The notes below the pieces were generated by a model, which saw nothing but the letters and a program-made list of their open reading frames with translations, was not told the origin of the DNA and ran no database searches. A stretch of DNA of 64,000 nt from Streptomyces altiplanensis (GTDB taxonomy: Bacteria > Actinomycetota > Actinomycetes > Streptomycetales > Streptomycetaceae): assembly GCA_003719395.1 (NCBI GenBank), contig RHMC01000019.1, forward strand, positions 1 through 64,000, in the 5' to 3' direction. Shown one piece after another: positions 19,313-28,751 of the stretch; positions within the stretch are counted from its first letter, which is position 1; every line of letters begins with the position of its first letter. The translations under genes were made by a program, and so were the position numbers.

Positions 19313-20857
19313 ATGGACACCAGGCACCTGATCCGGACCTCCGCCACCGCCCTCGTGACCGCCGGGCTGCTCGTCTCCGGATGCTCGTCGGGAGGTTCGT
19401 CGCCCAGTGCCTCGGCTTCCGCGTCTTCCGCGTCACAGAAAGCGGTCCCGGCCGCCCTCAAGCCGTACTACGCGCAGAAACCGAAGTGGCGCGAGTGCGG
19501 TGCCCCCGGCTTCCAGTGCGCCACGGTGAAGGCACCCCTCGACTACAAGAAGCCGGAGAAGTCCGACATCGAGCTGGCCGTCTCCCGGCAGAAGGCCACC
19601 GGGCCCGGCAAGCGCCTCGGCTCCCTCCTGGTCAATCCGGGCGGCCCCGGCGGCTCCGCGATCGCCTACCTCCAGACGTACGCGGCCGTCGGATACCCGG
19701 CGCCGGTTCGCGCGCGCTACGACATGGTGGCCGTCGACCCGCGCGGCGTGGGCCGCAGCGAGCCCGTCGAGTGCCTGACAGGCAAGGAGATGGACGCGTA
19801 CACCCAGGTCGACCAGACCCCCGACGACCAGGGGGAGACCAGCAAGCTGGTCACGTCCTTCAAGAACTTCGCGGCCGGCTGCGAGAAGCGCTCGGCCGAG
19901 ATCCTGCCGCACGTCTCCACCGTCGACTCGGCCCGCGACATGGACATCCTGCGGGCGGTGCTGGGCGACGAGAAGCTGAACTACGTCGGGGCCTCGTACG
20001 GCACCTTCCTGGGCGCGACGTACGCCGAGCTCTTCCCCGGCCGCAGCGGCCGCCTCGTACTCGACGGCGCGATGGACCCGTCCCTGCCCGCCCGCGACCT
20101 GAACCGCGACCAGACGGCCGGCTTCGAGACCGCCTTCCAGTCGTTCGCCGCGGACTGCGTCGAGCGCGAGGACTGTCCGCTGGGCACCGGTACGCCGGAC
20201 GAGGCGGGCAAGCGGCTGAAGGGCTTCTTCGACGAGCTCGACGCCGAGCCCGTCCCCACCGGCGGGAGCCGTCCCCTGGGCGAGTCCCTGGCGACCACGG
20301 GCGTGATCGCCGCGATGTACGACGAGTCCGGCTGGCCGCAGCTGCGCGAGAGCCTCACCCGCGCGATGGGCGGGGACGGCGCGGGCCTGCTCGCACTGGC
20401 CGACACGTACTACGAGCGCTCCGAGGACGGCAGCTACGCGAACCTCATGTACGCCAACGCCGCCGTGAACTGCCTGGACCTCCCGTCGGCCTTCACCGGC
20501 CCCGACCAGGTCCGCACCGGGCTCCCCGCCTTCGAGAAGGCGTCCCCGGTCTTCGGCGAGGGCTTCGCCTGGACCTCTCTGAACTGCACGTACTGGCCGG
20601 CCGCGCCCACCGGTGCCCCGCACCGCATCGAGGCGAAGGGCGCCGCCCCGATCGTCGTGGTCGGCACCACCCGCGACCCGGCGACCCCGTACAAGTGGGC
20701 CGAGTCCCTGGCCGGCCAGCTCGCCTCCGGCACCCTCCTGACGTACGACGGCGACGGCCACACGGCGTACGGCCGCGGCAGCGACTGCATCGACACGGCG
20801 ATCAACACCTACCTCCTGGAGGGCACGCCTCCGAAGAACGCCAAGAAGTGCTCCTGA
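19313..20857 (+). CDS. Secreted alpha/beta hydrolase, tripeptidyl aminopeptidase (TAP, S33) family
   Basis: A 514-residue lipoprotein-type secreted peptidase. The signal peptide ends at LLVSGC followed by a Ser-rich linker. The fold markers are oxyanion region VNPGGPGGSA, VDPRGVGRSEPVEC, nucleophile GASYGTFLG, and a C-terminal TAP-like domain with the catalytic His in YDGDGHTAYGRGSDC. Homologues in Streptomyces include the mycelium-associated proteinases that remove tripeptides from protein N-termini. The gene is intact and in its core position before tRNA-Thr. Confidence 0.88.
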   Translation: MDTRHLIRTSATALVTAGLLVSGCSSGGSSPSASASASSASQKAVPAALKPYYAQKPKWRECGAPGFQCATVKAPLDYKKPEKSDIELAVSRQKATGPGKRLGSLLVNPGGPGGSAIAYLQTYAAVGYPAPVRARYDMVAVDPRGVGRSEPVECLTGKEMDAYTQVDQTPDDQGETSKLVTSFKNFAAGCEKRSAEILPHVSTVDSARDMDILRAVLGDEKLNYVGASYGTFLGATYAELFPGRSGRLVLDGAMDPSLPARDLNRDQTAGFETAFQSFAADCVEREDCPLGTGTPDEAGKRLKGFFDELDAEPVPTGGSRPLGESLATTGVIAAMYDESGWPQLRESLTRAMGGDGAGLLALADTYYERSEDGSYANLMYANAAVNCLDLPSAFTGPDQVRTGLPAFEKASPVFGEGFAWTSLNCTYWPAAPTGAPHRIEAKGAAPIVVVGTTRDPATPYKWAESLAGQLASGTLLTYDGDGHTAYGRGSDCIDTAINTYLLEGTPPKNAKKCS

Positions 20858-20966
20858 CCCCTCTCTGACCTGCGCGAAGGCGGCCCACCCGGGGCTGTGC
20901 GGAGCACCCCTGGAAACTGTGTAGACTTGTGCCCGCTGCTGATCGCACCATCGTTTCGGCAGCGGC

Positions 20967-21040
20967 GCCGCCTTAGCTCAGTTGGCCAGAGCAACGCACT
21001 CGTAATGCGTAGGTCTCGGGTTCGAATCCCGAAGGCGGCT
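20967..21040 (+). tRNA. tRNA-Thr (anticodon CGT)
   Basis: A 74-base cloverleaf. The acceptor stem GCCGCCT pairs with AGGCGGC. The D arm is GCTC/GAGC. The anticodon stem ACGCA/TGCGT surrounds CTCGTAA, with CGT reading ACG (Thr). The T arm TCGGG-TTCGAAT-CCCGA is standard. CCA is not encoded. It marks the end of the core block; the accessory region begins directly downstream, a common integration position. Confidence 0.97.
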
Positions 21041-21048
21041 CTGTGGAA

Positions 21049-21090
21049 GCTCCAGGACTCACTCGCCGTGACCTGGGGCTTTTGCTTTTT
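21049..21090 (+). terminator. Terminator after tRNA-Thr
   Basis: GCTCCAGG pairs with CCTGGGGC (one mismatch) and is followed by TTTTGCTTTTT. It begins nine bases after the tRNA. Confidence 0.8.
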
Positions 21091-21199
21091 CGTGCCCCGG
21101 AGAGTGGCCGCTCGCGCAACGACTTGGGCGGAAACGAACCGTGCGCCGTCGGTGGGAGCCGCGCCGGGCTCTGCGTGTGGCGCTGCTCGGCGACAGCGA

Positions 21200-21474
21200 C
21201 GGTGTCGCAGGCCGGCCGGGGCATGGGCCGGCTCGGTGGTCTGTCCCTGCTCGACTCCGCCGTTCCGCCGTGGAATCCGGCCGAGGCCAACGCGGCCCTG
21301 AGCGTCGGCGGTTACGTGCCCGCAGGCATGCTGCCGGTGGCGGCGGGGCGTCTCAGCGACGTGGTGGGGCTGACGGCCGGTGCGCCCGTCTTCCCCCCGG
21401 TCCTCATGGGCCTGGCGGTCCTCGGAGGGCTCGTGGCCGTCGCCGGCCGCCGACGCGTACCTGAACCCGCCTGA
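21200..21474 (+). pseudogene. C-terminal fragment of an MFS transporter
   Basis: The last about 90 residues of an open frame read as a transporter tail: ALSVGGYVPAGMLPVAAGR, LSDVVGLTAGAPVFPPVLM, GLAVLGGLVAVAGRRRVPEP. This matches the final two helices and basic end of an MFS protein. No start, upstream helices or intact N-terminal half are present between the tRNA and here. It looks like a remnant at the edge of the accessory region. The 120 bases before it show nothing recognisable. Confidence 0.6.
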
Positions 21475-21641
21475 CGCTTCGCCCCCTCTGCGGCCTGCTC
21501 GTCACCGTGGCCGGTCGGAGATCGCTTCCCTCGCCGTGCGCGGGTTCCGGGGCCGGAATCCGCGGGCGGCTCCGTCCGGGACCGCGGGCCGGTGTCGGGG
21601 AACGGTGCCGAGGAAAGGTGTGAGAAACGGAGTTGCCCCCC

Positions 21642-23286
21642 GTGGCAGACTCGGCGCAGGCGCAGGCGCAGGCGCAGGCGCAGGCGCAGGCGCAGGCGCA
21701 GGCGCAGGCGCAGGCGCAGGCGGGGGAAACGGAGGGGGACGTGGGGGCATCGGAGTTGCTCATCGTCTTGGACCGGGACGGCGGCACACCACTGCAGCAG
21801 CAGGTGTGCGACCAGGTCACCGCCCTGGTGCGGTCGGGCCGGCTGCGGCCGGGCGAGGCCGTGCCCGCGTCCCGCGAGCTCGCCCGGCAGCTCGACGTGT
21901 CGAGGACCGTCATCACCCGCGCGTACGAACTCCTGCGCGCCCAGGGCATCCTCACGGCCCGGCGCGGCTCCGGCACCAGGGTCGCCGGTCTCGCGAGCGG
22001 CGCCGGATCCCCCCGTCCGCCCCGGAAGGCACCCACGGTGCTCGCCCCGCAGCCGCCCAGGGCCACCGACGGCGGCAACGCGCTGTGGCAGCCCTGGGAG
22101 CCGCCGCCCACCCGCCACCCGGGCGTCGCACTCGACTTCCGGCACGGCACTCCGGCGCTCGCGGACTTCCCCGTCGCCCGCTGGCGGCAGTCCCTGCACG
22201 ACGCGTACGGCCGTGCGACGTCGCCGCGCTCGGCTACGGCCCGGCCGAGGGCTCCCCGACGCTGCGTACGGAGATCGCCGCCCTCGTCCGGCAGAGCCGG
22301 GCCCTCGACGCGCCCCCCGACCGGATCATGGTCACCGGCGGCGCCACCCAGGCCCTGGACATCCTCGTCCGGATGCTGGTCAGGCCGGGTGACGTGGTGG
22401 TGATCGAGGACCCCAGCCACACCGTGCTGCGCCAGGTGTTCGGCTGCTCCGAGGCGACCGTGGTGCCGGTCCCCGTGGACGAGGAGGGGCTGCGGGTGGC
22501 CGACATCGACGCCTGTGTGCGGGCCCAGGGGCACGACCCCGGGCGGGTGAAGCTGGTGTACGTCACGCCGTCGCACCAGTTCCCGACCGGGTTCATCATG
22601 TCCGGGGGGCGGCGGCGCGGGCTCCTGAAGTGGGCACACGAGCACGGTGCGACGATCCTGGAGGACGACTACCACAACGAGTTCACGTTCACCGCCGAGC
22701 GGCTGCCCGCGCTCGCGGCCGAGCGCCACCGGGACACCGTCGTCTACGTGGGCAGCTTCAGCAAGACGCTCTTCCCCGCGCTGCGGATCGGCTACGCGGT
22801 ACTGCCGCCGCACCTCGTGCAGCCCTTCCTCGGCATCAAGTGGATCACCGACCGGCTGACGCCCACGGTGGCCCAGGAGGCGCTCGCCGACTTCATCTCC
22901 ACCGGTGCGTACGCCCGCCACATCAGCCGCATGACGCGCCTGTACCGGCAGCGCAGAAGCCGCCTCCTGGGGGCGTTGTACGAGCACTTCGGCGCCGAGG
23001 TCCGCATCTCCGGCGAGGCGGCCGGCCTGCACGTCCTGGTCACCTTCATCGGGGCGCGGGGCGTTCCGGAGGACACGATCGTCCGCCTGGCGGCCGGGCG
23101 CGGGGTCCGGATCTACCCCGCGTCCGGCTACTTCGTCCAGGACCCGCCGGCCGAACCGACGTTCCTGATGGGGTACGCCGCCCTGCCCGCCCCCCGCATC
23201 ACCGAGGGCGTCGCCCTGCTGGCCGCGCGGTGCGCGAGGCGACGGGCCGCCGGCAGGACCGGCCCCCGGCCCCTCCGGCTCCGTGA
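21642..23286 (+). CDS. MocR/GabR-type regulator (GntR HTH plus aminotransferase-like domain), frame breaks
   Basis: The N-terminal (AQ)n tail is followed by a GntR winged helix (LDRDGGTPLQQQVCDQV, GEAVPASRELARQLDVSRTV, GSGTRVAG) and a fold-type I aminotransferase domain with VTGGATQALDIL, EDDYHNEFTF and the PLP lysine in VGSFSKTLFPALRIGY. Such regulators usually sense PLP adducts of amino compounds. One base is missing near 22217 (YGR-CDVAALGYG), and another indel near the C-terminus is needed to reach the TGA at 23286. GTG 21642 has GGAG nine bases upstream; TTG 21633 is an alternative. It converges on the UbiD gene and probably controls the cluster. Confidence 0.85.
21655..21722 (+). repeat. 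Hexanucleotide microsatellite (CGCAGG), about 11 copies
   Basis: Uninterrupted CGCAGG units encode an (Ala-Gln) run at the N-terminus of the MocR-type regulator. Six-base units keep frame when they expand or contract, so the length of the tail can vary without inactivating the gene. Confidence 0.95.
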
Positions 23287-24697
23287 AGCGCGGGCGGTGG
23301 AAGCGGGCGAGGTGCGCGTGCGGCACGGTGCAGTCGAAGTGGGCCTTCGCCGTGCGGCCTTCGGCGGACAGGGTGTCCGAGTACGCGGGGGACTGCGTCG
23401 GGTCCAGGGGGAAGCCCTCCCGGTCCGGCAGGACCGAGATGTCCCGGTCGGCCTGCAGCCGTGTGCTCATCGCCCACCACAGGTCCGCGTCCGACTCCAG
23501 GTCGACGTCCTCGTCCACGGAGACGACCAGTTTGGCCATCCGGAACTCCTCCAGGACCGACTCCGCGGCCTTGCGCACCGCCTCGTCGTCGGCGGCCGAC
23601 CGCTTGGCCGGCCACTGGATCACCACCATGAGCTGGCCGCCGCCCGCCGTGTGGCAGTGCACCGCCCTTGCCGGTGTGCCCAGTTGCCGCAGCCGTCCGA
23701 GGACCGCCGCCTCCATTCCGAAGCCGAGCAGCACCGACTGCTCGTGCCCCGGACCCGAGACGGTCTGCAGGATCGCTCCCTCGCGCGCCGTGATCCCGGA
23801 GATCCGGACGGCCGGCAGCCCGGGGTGCGCCCGGCCCCGGTAACCGAGGAACTCCGGTGTGGCGTACGGCCCCCGGGGGTTCTCCGGCACCGGACCGGGC
23901 AGCAGCTCGCCCTCCAGGACGTACTCGGCGTGCGCGATGCACTCCGCGTCCACCGTCCGGCAGGACGTCAGCTCCACCGGAGCGCCGCCCAGCGCGCCCG
24001 CCACGGCGAGTTCGTCGACTCCCCCGGGGACCAGGGAGGCCGGGCAGCACGAGGAGAGCAGAACGGCCGGTCCGAGCCCCAGATGGATCGCGACCGGCAG
24101 CGGCCGGCCCTGGCGCCGGGCCGCCAGGTGGGCGGCCTCCAGGTCCCGTCCCGGCACCATCCAGATCGACAGGAGGTCGGGGCCCTGTACGCACATCCGG
24201 TGGATCGACAGGTTGCGCACCCCGGTCTCCGGATGGGTCGCGAGGACCGCGCCGAGCGTCAGGTAGGGGCCCGCGTCCGCGTCGGTGAGGACCGGCACCG
24301 GCAGCGCCGTGAGGTCCGGCGCGAGCTCCGTGCGGCCAGGGGCGCGTTCGCCCCGGATCCTCACCGGCGGCACGGGTGACGCCACCACGTCGATCAGCCG
24401 GTGCGGGAGCTGCGCCGGGGTGGTCCCGAGCAGCGCGGCCGCCCGGCGGCGGGTGCCGTACAGGCCGATGAGGACCGCCCGCGCCTCGGCGCCCGCGGCA
24501 CTGGGCGTGACCCGTTCGAAGAGGACCGCGGGCCCCGGCCCCGTCGGCGGCGGGGCCGGTGTCCCGGCCCACGCCGCGTACCGGGAGGAGACCCCGAACC
24601 TGGCCGGGACCTCCTCCCGCTCCCGCACCAGCTCCCCGGGCATCGGATCGAGTCCGGCGAGCGCGGTGCGCAGGTCCGCGAGGCGGCGGCGCGTCAC
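23199..24697 (-). CDS. UbiD-family prenylated-FMN-dependent decarboxylase
   Basis: About 475-500 residues. UbiD hallmarks are ETGVRNLSIHRMCVQGPDLL, PLPVAIHLGLGPAVLLSSC, VDELAVAGALGGAPVELTSC, AEYVLEGELLPG with the conserved Glu, and a C-terminal FDCTVPHAHLARF. The family decarboxylates or carboxylates aromatic and alpha,beta-unsaturated acids using prFMN made by a UbiX prenyltransferase; none is in the window. The GTG start overlaps the chorismate mutase stop (GTGA). The 3' end is uncertain: the frame stays open across the convergent regulator, so an indel near 23200-23290 probably hides the stop. Confidence 0.88.
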
Positions 24698-25005
24698 GTC
24701 ACGCCCTCCCGGGCCGCCGCCCGCCGCTCGGCGAGCCGGTCGAGCTGGAGCTCGGTCAGTTCGGCGATGAGCGTGCGGTAGGTGGCCTCCGCGATGCCGG
24801 GCGGCATGCCCTGCTCCTCCGCGAGCCGGCGCACCTTGGCGATCACCTGGTCGACGCGGCCGGGCGAGCGCACCGTCTCCTCGTCACGCTTGTACTCGGT
24901 CAGCTCCCGCACCACCCGGGTGCGGGCGGCGAGCAGGGCGACGATCTGGCGGTCCAGGCCGTCGATGGAACCGCGCAGCTCCTCGATCCGTGCCGTGCCC
25001 GTCAT
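24694..25005 (-). CDS. Chorismate mutase, AroQ type
   Basis: A 103-residue all-helical protein: IEELRGSIDGLDRQIVALLA, ARTRVVRELTEYKRDE (active-site Arg and Lys), VRSPGRVDQVIAKVRRLAEE, then LIAELTELQLDRLAE. Single-domain AroQ mutases convert chorismate to prephenate, and in p-aminophenylalanine pathways 4-amino-4-deoxychorismate to its prephenate analogue. ATGA and GTGA overlaps tie it to the cupin and UbiD genes, so it belongs to the cluster and not to a primary phenylalanine operon. Confidence 0.92.
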   Translation of the reverse strand: MTGTARIEELRGSIDGLDRQIVALLAARTRVVRELTEYKRDEETVRSPGRVDQVIAKVRRLAEEQGMPPGIAEATYRTLIAELTELQLDRLAERRAAAREGVT

Positions 25006-25346
25006 GGCGCGGGCACCTCGTCGATCACGTACACGACGGTGGGCTCGCCGTCGGAGCCCTGGGAGCGGTGCCGCTCGTCGCCGGGGATGATGAAGCCCAT
25101 GCCGGGGCGGCACGGCACCGAACGGTCGTCGAAGTGGATGGTGAACTCGCCCTGGAGCACATAGCCCTGGTGGCCGCGCTCGCACCACTCCTCCTCGTTG
25201 AAGCCCGCGGGCAGCTCCATCAGGCGCACCCGCAGACCTCCGGTGTACGCGATCTTCACCCGGCCGTCGGCGCCGGGTTTGTGCCACTTCTCCCAGGGGA
25301 TGGCGTCGAAGTCGATGCCGACGAGGGTGGGAGTGGTGGTGGTCAT
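25002..25346 (-). CDS. Small single-domain cupin
   Basis: A 114-residue cupin: ELPAGFNEEEWCERGHQGYV carries motif 1 residues (E, H), FTIHFDDRSVPCRPGMGFII the turn region, and GDERHRSQG the motif 2 His. The N-terminus (VGIDFDAIPWEKWHKPG) resembles small cupins of secondary metabolism. In bacilysin synthesis a bicupin (BacB) isomerises the prephenate decarboxylase product; this monocupin could play a similar role here (inference). The start has AGGAGAG upstream. Translationally coupled to the mutase. Confidence 0.82.
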   Translation of the reverse strand: MTTTTPTLVGIDFDAIPWEKWHKPGADGRVKIAYTGGLRVRLMELPAGFNEEEWCERGHQGYVLQGEFTIHFDDRSVPCRPGMGFIIPGDERHRSQGSDGEPTVVYVIDEVPAP

Positions 25347-25390
25347 GGGGAGAGCTCTCCTCGGTAGGCGGTGCGGGTGGGTGGTGTGTT

Positions 25391-26062
25391 TCAGGACGCC
25401 GAACGCTCGCGTACGACCCGCTCGTTGCGGTCGTCGAGGGGCAGCAGCGGTTCCCCGGTGGTCGCCCGGACCCTGCGCAGCAGCAGGGTCATGTCGATCA
25501 TCCGGTGGACCATGCGCTCCAGTGCGTCCAGGCCCTCGGCGTCGTTCAGGCCCGGCTCCCGCGAGGTGTTGCGCAACAGCGCGGGGAAACCGCTGCCCAC
25601 CATGATCATCCGGTTGAGCAGCAGGTTGTCCACGAGCTGGTTGTGCACGGAGGCGTCGCTGTAGCGGCGGCCGGTGACGATGATCCCGCCGACCTTGTTG
25701 GCCAGCGGCCGGTCGAACCGCAGATAGCCGACGCCCGCCCGTTCGATGAAGATCTGCATGAGATGGGCGAGACCGAAGCCGTGCACGGGCACGGCGTAGA
25801 TGATCCCGTCGGCCCGCTTCATCTCCTCGACGACGGCGGGCATGTCGTCCTGGAGGGCGCACGGGTCGGTCCGGTTGTTGCAGTCACCGCACGGGCTGCA
25901 CGGTGAGATGCGGTGGTCGCGCAGGTGCACCTGGCGGAAGACGGCGCCCCGCTCCCGCACCAGTTCACCCGCGTAGTCGAGTGCCAGATCCGTGTTCCCC
26001 CCGGCACGTTCGGACCCCGATATACCGAGGATGACAGGCCTTGCTCCGTGTACGCCTTGCAT
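25391..26062 (-). CDS. Flavodoxin-fold reductase with CxxCxxCx6C motif (iron-sulfur flavoprotein-like)
   Basis: A 223-residue NADPH-dependent FMN reductase family protein. The phosphate loop for FMN is GISGSERAGGNTDLAL. CSPCGDCNNRTDPC is a compact cysteine cluster matching iron-sulfur flavoproteins (Isf type), which pass electrons between a 4Fe-4S centre and FMN. ADGIIYAVPVHGFGLAHLMQ and NKVGGIIVTGRRYSD are the other fold markers. It is a likely electron donor or redox enzyme of the pathway; a role in a radical or flavin-dependent step is only inference. It sits 44 bases upstream of the cupin gene. Confidence 0.85.
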   Translation of the reverse strand: MQGVHGARPVILGISGSERAGGNTDLALDYAGELVRERGAVFRQVHLRDHRISPCSPCGDCNNRTDPCALQDDMPAVVEEMKRADGIIYAVPVHGFGLAHLMQIFIERAGVGYLRFDRPLANKVGGIIVTGRRYSDASVHNQLVDNLLLNRMIMVGSGFPALLRNTSREPGLNDAEGLDALERMVHRMIDMTLLLRRVRATTGEPLLPLDDRNERVVRERSAS

Positions 26063-26128
26063 GAAACTCCCCCATGAGTCACTGGCTTGCGGGGGCGGGC
26101 CGGCCGGGCCCGCCCCTCCCCGTACCGG

Positions 26129-27431
26129 TCAGTCCTTGAGCTTCCCGGCGAAGTAGTCGATGTAGGCCTGCATGTCGAAGTGGCCGTGCCCGGAGAGGGA
26201 GAACAGGATGCTCTTCTCCTCGCCGGACTCCTTGCAGGCGAGCGCCTCGTCGATGGCGGCGCGCACGGCGTGCGTGGACTCCGGCGCCGGCACGATGCCC
26301 TCGCTCCGGGCGAAGGTCACCCCGGCCTCGAAGCAGGCGGTCTGCGGGACGGCGCGGGCCTCCAGGAAGTCGAGTTCCTTGAGCGCGCTGATGATCGGCG
26401 ACATGCCGTGGTAGCGCAGACCGCCCGCGTGGATGCTCGGCGGCACGAAGTCGTGGCCGAGGGTGTGCATCTTCGTGAGGGGCGTCATGCCCGCGGTGTC
26501 ACCGAAGTCGTAGTCGTACTTGCCCTCGGTCAGGGTGGGGCAGGACGCCGGCTCGACGGCGACGGCCCGCACGGAGCGTCCGCCCCGCAGCTGCTCGCCG
26601 AGGAAGGGCAGCGCGAGGCCGCCGAAGTTGGAGCCGCCGCCGGCCGCGCCGATCACGATGTCCGGGTAGTCCTCGGCCAGCTCCATCTGGAGCTGGGCCT
26701 CCTGCCCGATGATCGTCTGGTGCAGCAGTACGTGGTTGAGCACCGAGCCGAGCGCGTACTTGGCGGTGCCGCCGCTGCCGAGGGCCGCCTCCACCGCCTC
26801 GGAGATGGCCAGGCCCAGGCTTCCGGGGGAGTCCGGGTCGGCGGCGAGCGCGGCCCGGCCCGCCTCGGTGAGCTCGCTGGGGCTGGCGGTGACGCTGGCG
26901 CCGAAGGTCTCCATCAGCCGCGGCGGTAGGGCTTCTGCTGGTAGCTCACCTTGACCATGTAGACCTCGCAGACGAGGCCGAAGTACTGGCAGGCGAGGGC
27001 GAGGGAGCTGCCCCACTGACCGCGCCGGTCTCGGTGGTGAGCCGCTCCACGCCCGCCTGCTTGTTGTAGTACGCCTGCGGTATGGCGGTGTTGGGCTTGT
27101 GGCTGCCGGCCGGGCTGACGCCCTCGTTCTTGAAGTAGATACGGGCCGGGGTGTCGAGCGCCTTCTCCAGGCGGCGGGCCCGCACCAGCGGGCTGGGCCG
27201 CCACTGCTTGTACACGTCGAGGACGGCGCCGGGGATGTCCACCTCGCGGTCGGTGGAGAACTCCTGGGCTATCAGCGCGGCCGGGAACAGGGGTTCCAGG
27301 TCGGCCGCGGTGAGCGGCTCCCGGGTGCCGGGGTGCAGCATCGGGTCCAGCGGCTTGGGCAGGTCCGCGACCACGTTGTACCAGGTGGTGGGGGTGCGGT
27401 CTTCGGACAGCAGGAACTTCGTCTGAGACAT
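26129..27431 (-). CDS. Tryptophan synthase beta-like PLP enzyme (TrpB2 type), two frame breaks
   Basis: About 433 residues. N-terminal extension typical of TrpB2 ([20 protein letters not shown]), the PLP lysine in [27 protein letters not shown] after repair, glycine loop [11 protein letters not shown], and C-terminal [15 protein letters not shown]. TrpB adds nucleophiles to the aminoacrylate formed from serine. TrpB2 proteins often act without TrpA, and none is here. Missing bases near 27022 and 26925 split the gene. Its place among amino-acid-forming genes suggests it builds a C-C or C-N bond on an unusual nucleophile (inference). Confidence 0.9.
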
Positions 27432-27498
27432 GAACACTTTCCTTGAGTGGAGTGGAACCGGTGCGGAGGCCGGGACGGCGGATCCCGTCCCGGGCCTC

Positions 27499-28749
27499 CT
27501 AGGTGCCGGGGACCGGCGCATCCGCCGCCTGGGCAGGGGCGGCCGGGTGAACCGGAGTGGATTCGGGGTCCTTCGCGGTGACCGGGGGCCTGATCCGCAG
27601 CAGCGCGAAGGCCGCCATGCCGGCCAGCGGCGCCGCGAGGAGGACGAGGAAGACGGGCTGATGGCCGTGGGCCGTCCAGATCACGCCGAGGCCGACCGGT
27701 ACGACGAGCCGGGCGAGGCCGAGCACGAAGCCGTTCAGCGCCATGAAGCTGCCGACCCGGCGCTTGTCGACGTGGTCGGCGATGTACGTGGGCACGACGA
27801 CGGACACGATGATCTCGCCGAGCGTCCAGACCACCGTGGACAGCAGGATGGCCGCCAGCGAGAACCCGACGACGATCATGGCGAGGCCCAGCGCCCACAG
27901 CGCTCCCGCGACCAGCAGCAGCAGCTTCGTACCGTGCCCCCGGATGTGCTTCTCCAGGACCAGGCCGAGGCTCACCACGACGACGCTGTTGATCGTGTAG
28001 ACGGCGCCGACCAGGCTCGCCGAGTCGTGCAGCACCGTGGTGACGGCGAGCGGCAGCGCGTATTCGAGGCCGATCAGCGGCACGACGTAGAAGAAGGAGA
28101 CCAGGACGATCAGCAGCACGTGGCCGTGCCCGAGCGGCCCGGAACGCTTCTTCTCCCTGCGTTCCCCGGTGCCGCGCACGCGGTCCTTCGGCACCCAGGC
28201 CGCGATCATCACCGCGCACACCAGGCCCGCGAGGATGTTCCCCGCGAACATGACGTGGTACGAGTAGGCCGCCGCGACGCCGCCGAGCAGCGGACCGACG
28301 CCCATCCCCAGGTTGTTGCCGACGTAACTGATCGTGTAGGCGAAAGGGCGCTGTTCGGGCGTGGTGAGGTCGGCGACGAGAGTGTTGGACGCCGGGCTGA
28401 ACATGCCCATTCCCACCAGGGCGACGAAGAGCAGTCCCGCGTACGTCCACGGCGGGCCGTCGAGCACGGCGAGGCCGAGATAGCCCGCCGCGTTCAGCAG
28501 CAGCGCGGTGAGCAGCGCCGTACGGCGGCCGCGCCGGTCGCACAACGGCCCGCTGAGCAGACTGCCGACGAGCAGCCCGGTGGAGCCGACGGAGATCAGC
28601 AGTCCGGCCTCGCCGGGGGTGAGGCCCTCGCCGCGCACCAGGTAGACGGCGAGCAGGGGGAAGACGAACATGCCCGCGCGGTTGACGAAGGAGGCGAGGA
28701 AGAGCACCCGCAGCGGGAGCGGCAGTTCCTTGAACCGCGTCCACCACAT
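27499..28749 (-). CDS. MFS transporter, probable product exporter
   Basis: A 416-residue protein with about twelve hydrophobic segments. The loop 2-3 signature [19 protein letters not shown] is that of drug-proton antiporters, and [20 protein letters not shown] is the loop before TM4-5. It ends in a Pro/Ala-rich cytoplasmic tail. The gene starts two bases before the ATP-grasp stop, the same association seen for BacD/BacE in bacilysin loci. It probably exports the product and may confer self-resistance. Confidence 0.88.
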   Translation of the reverse strand: MWWTRFKELPLPLRVLFLASFVNRAGMFVFPLLAVYLVRGEGLTPGEAGLLISVGSTGLLVGSLLSGPLCDRRGRRTALLTALLLNAAGYLGLAVLDGPPWTYAGLLFVALVGMGMFSPASNTLVADLTTPEQRPFAYTISYVGNNLGMGVGPLLGGVAAAYSYHVMFAGNILAGLVCAVMIAAWVPKDRVRGTGERREKKRSGPLGHGHVLLIVLVSFFYVVPLIGLEYALPLAVTTVLHDSASLVGAVYTINSVVVVSLGLVLEKHIRGHGTKLLLLVAGALWALGLAMIVVGFSLAAILLSTVVWTLGEIIVSVVVPTYIADHVDKRRVGSFMALNGFVLGLARLVVPVGLGVIWTAHGHQPVFLVLLAAPLAGMAAFALLRIRPPVTAKDPESTPVHPAAPAQAADAPVPGT

Positions 28750-28751
28750 GG

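Noticed and set aside
21404..24697. A 1097-residue UbiD protein extending through the MocR gene.
   Set aside because: UbiD similarity ends near FDCTVPHAHLARF. The remainder is antisense to clear aminotransferase motifs of the convergent regulator.
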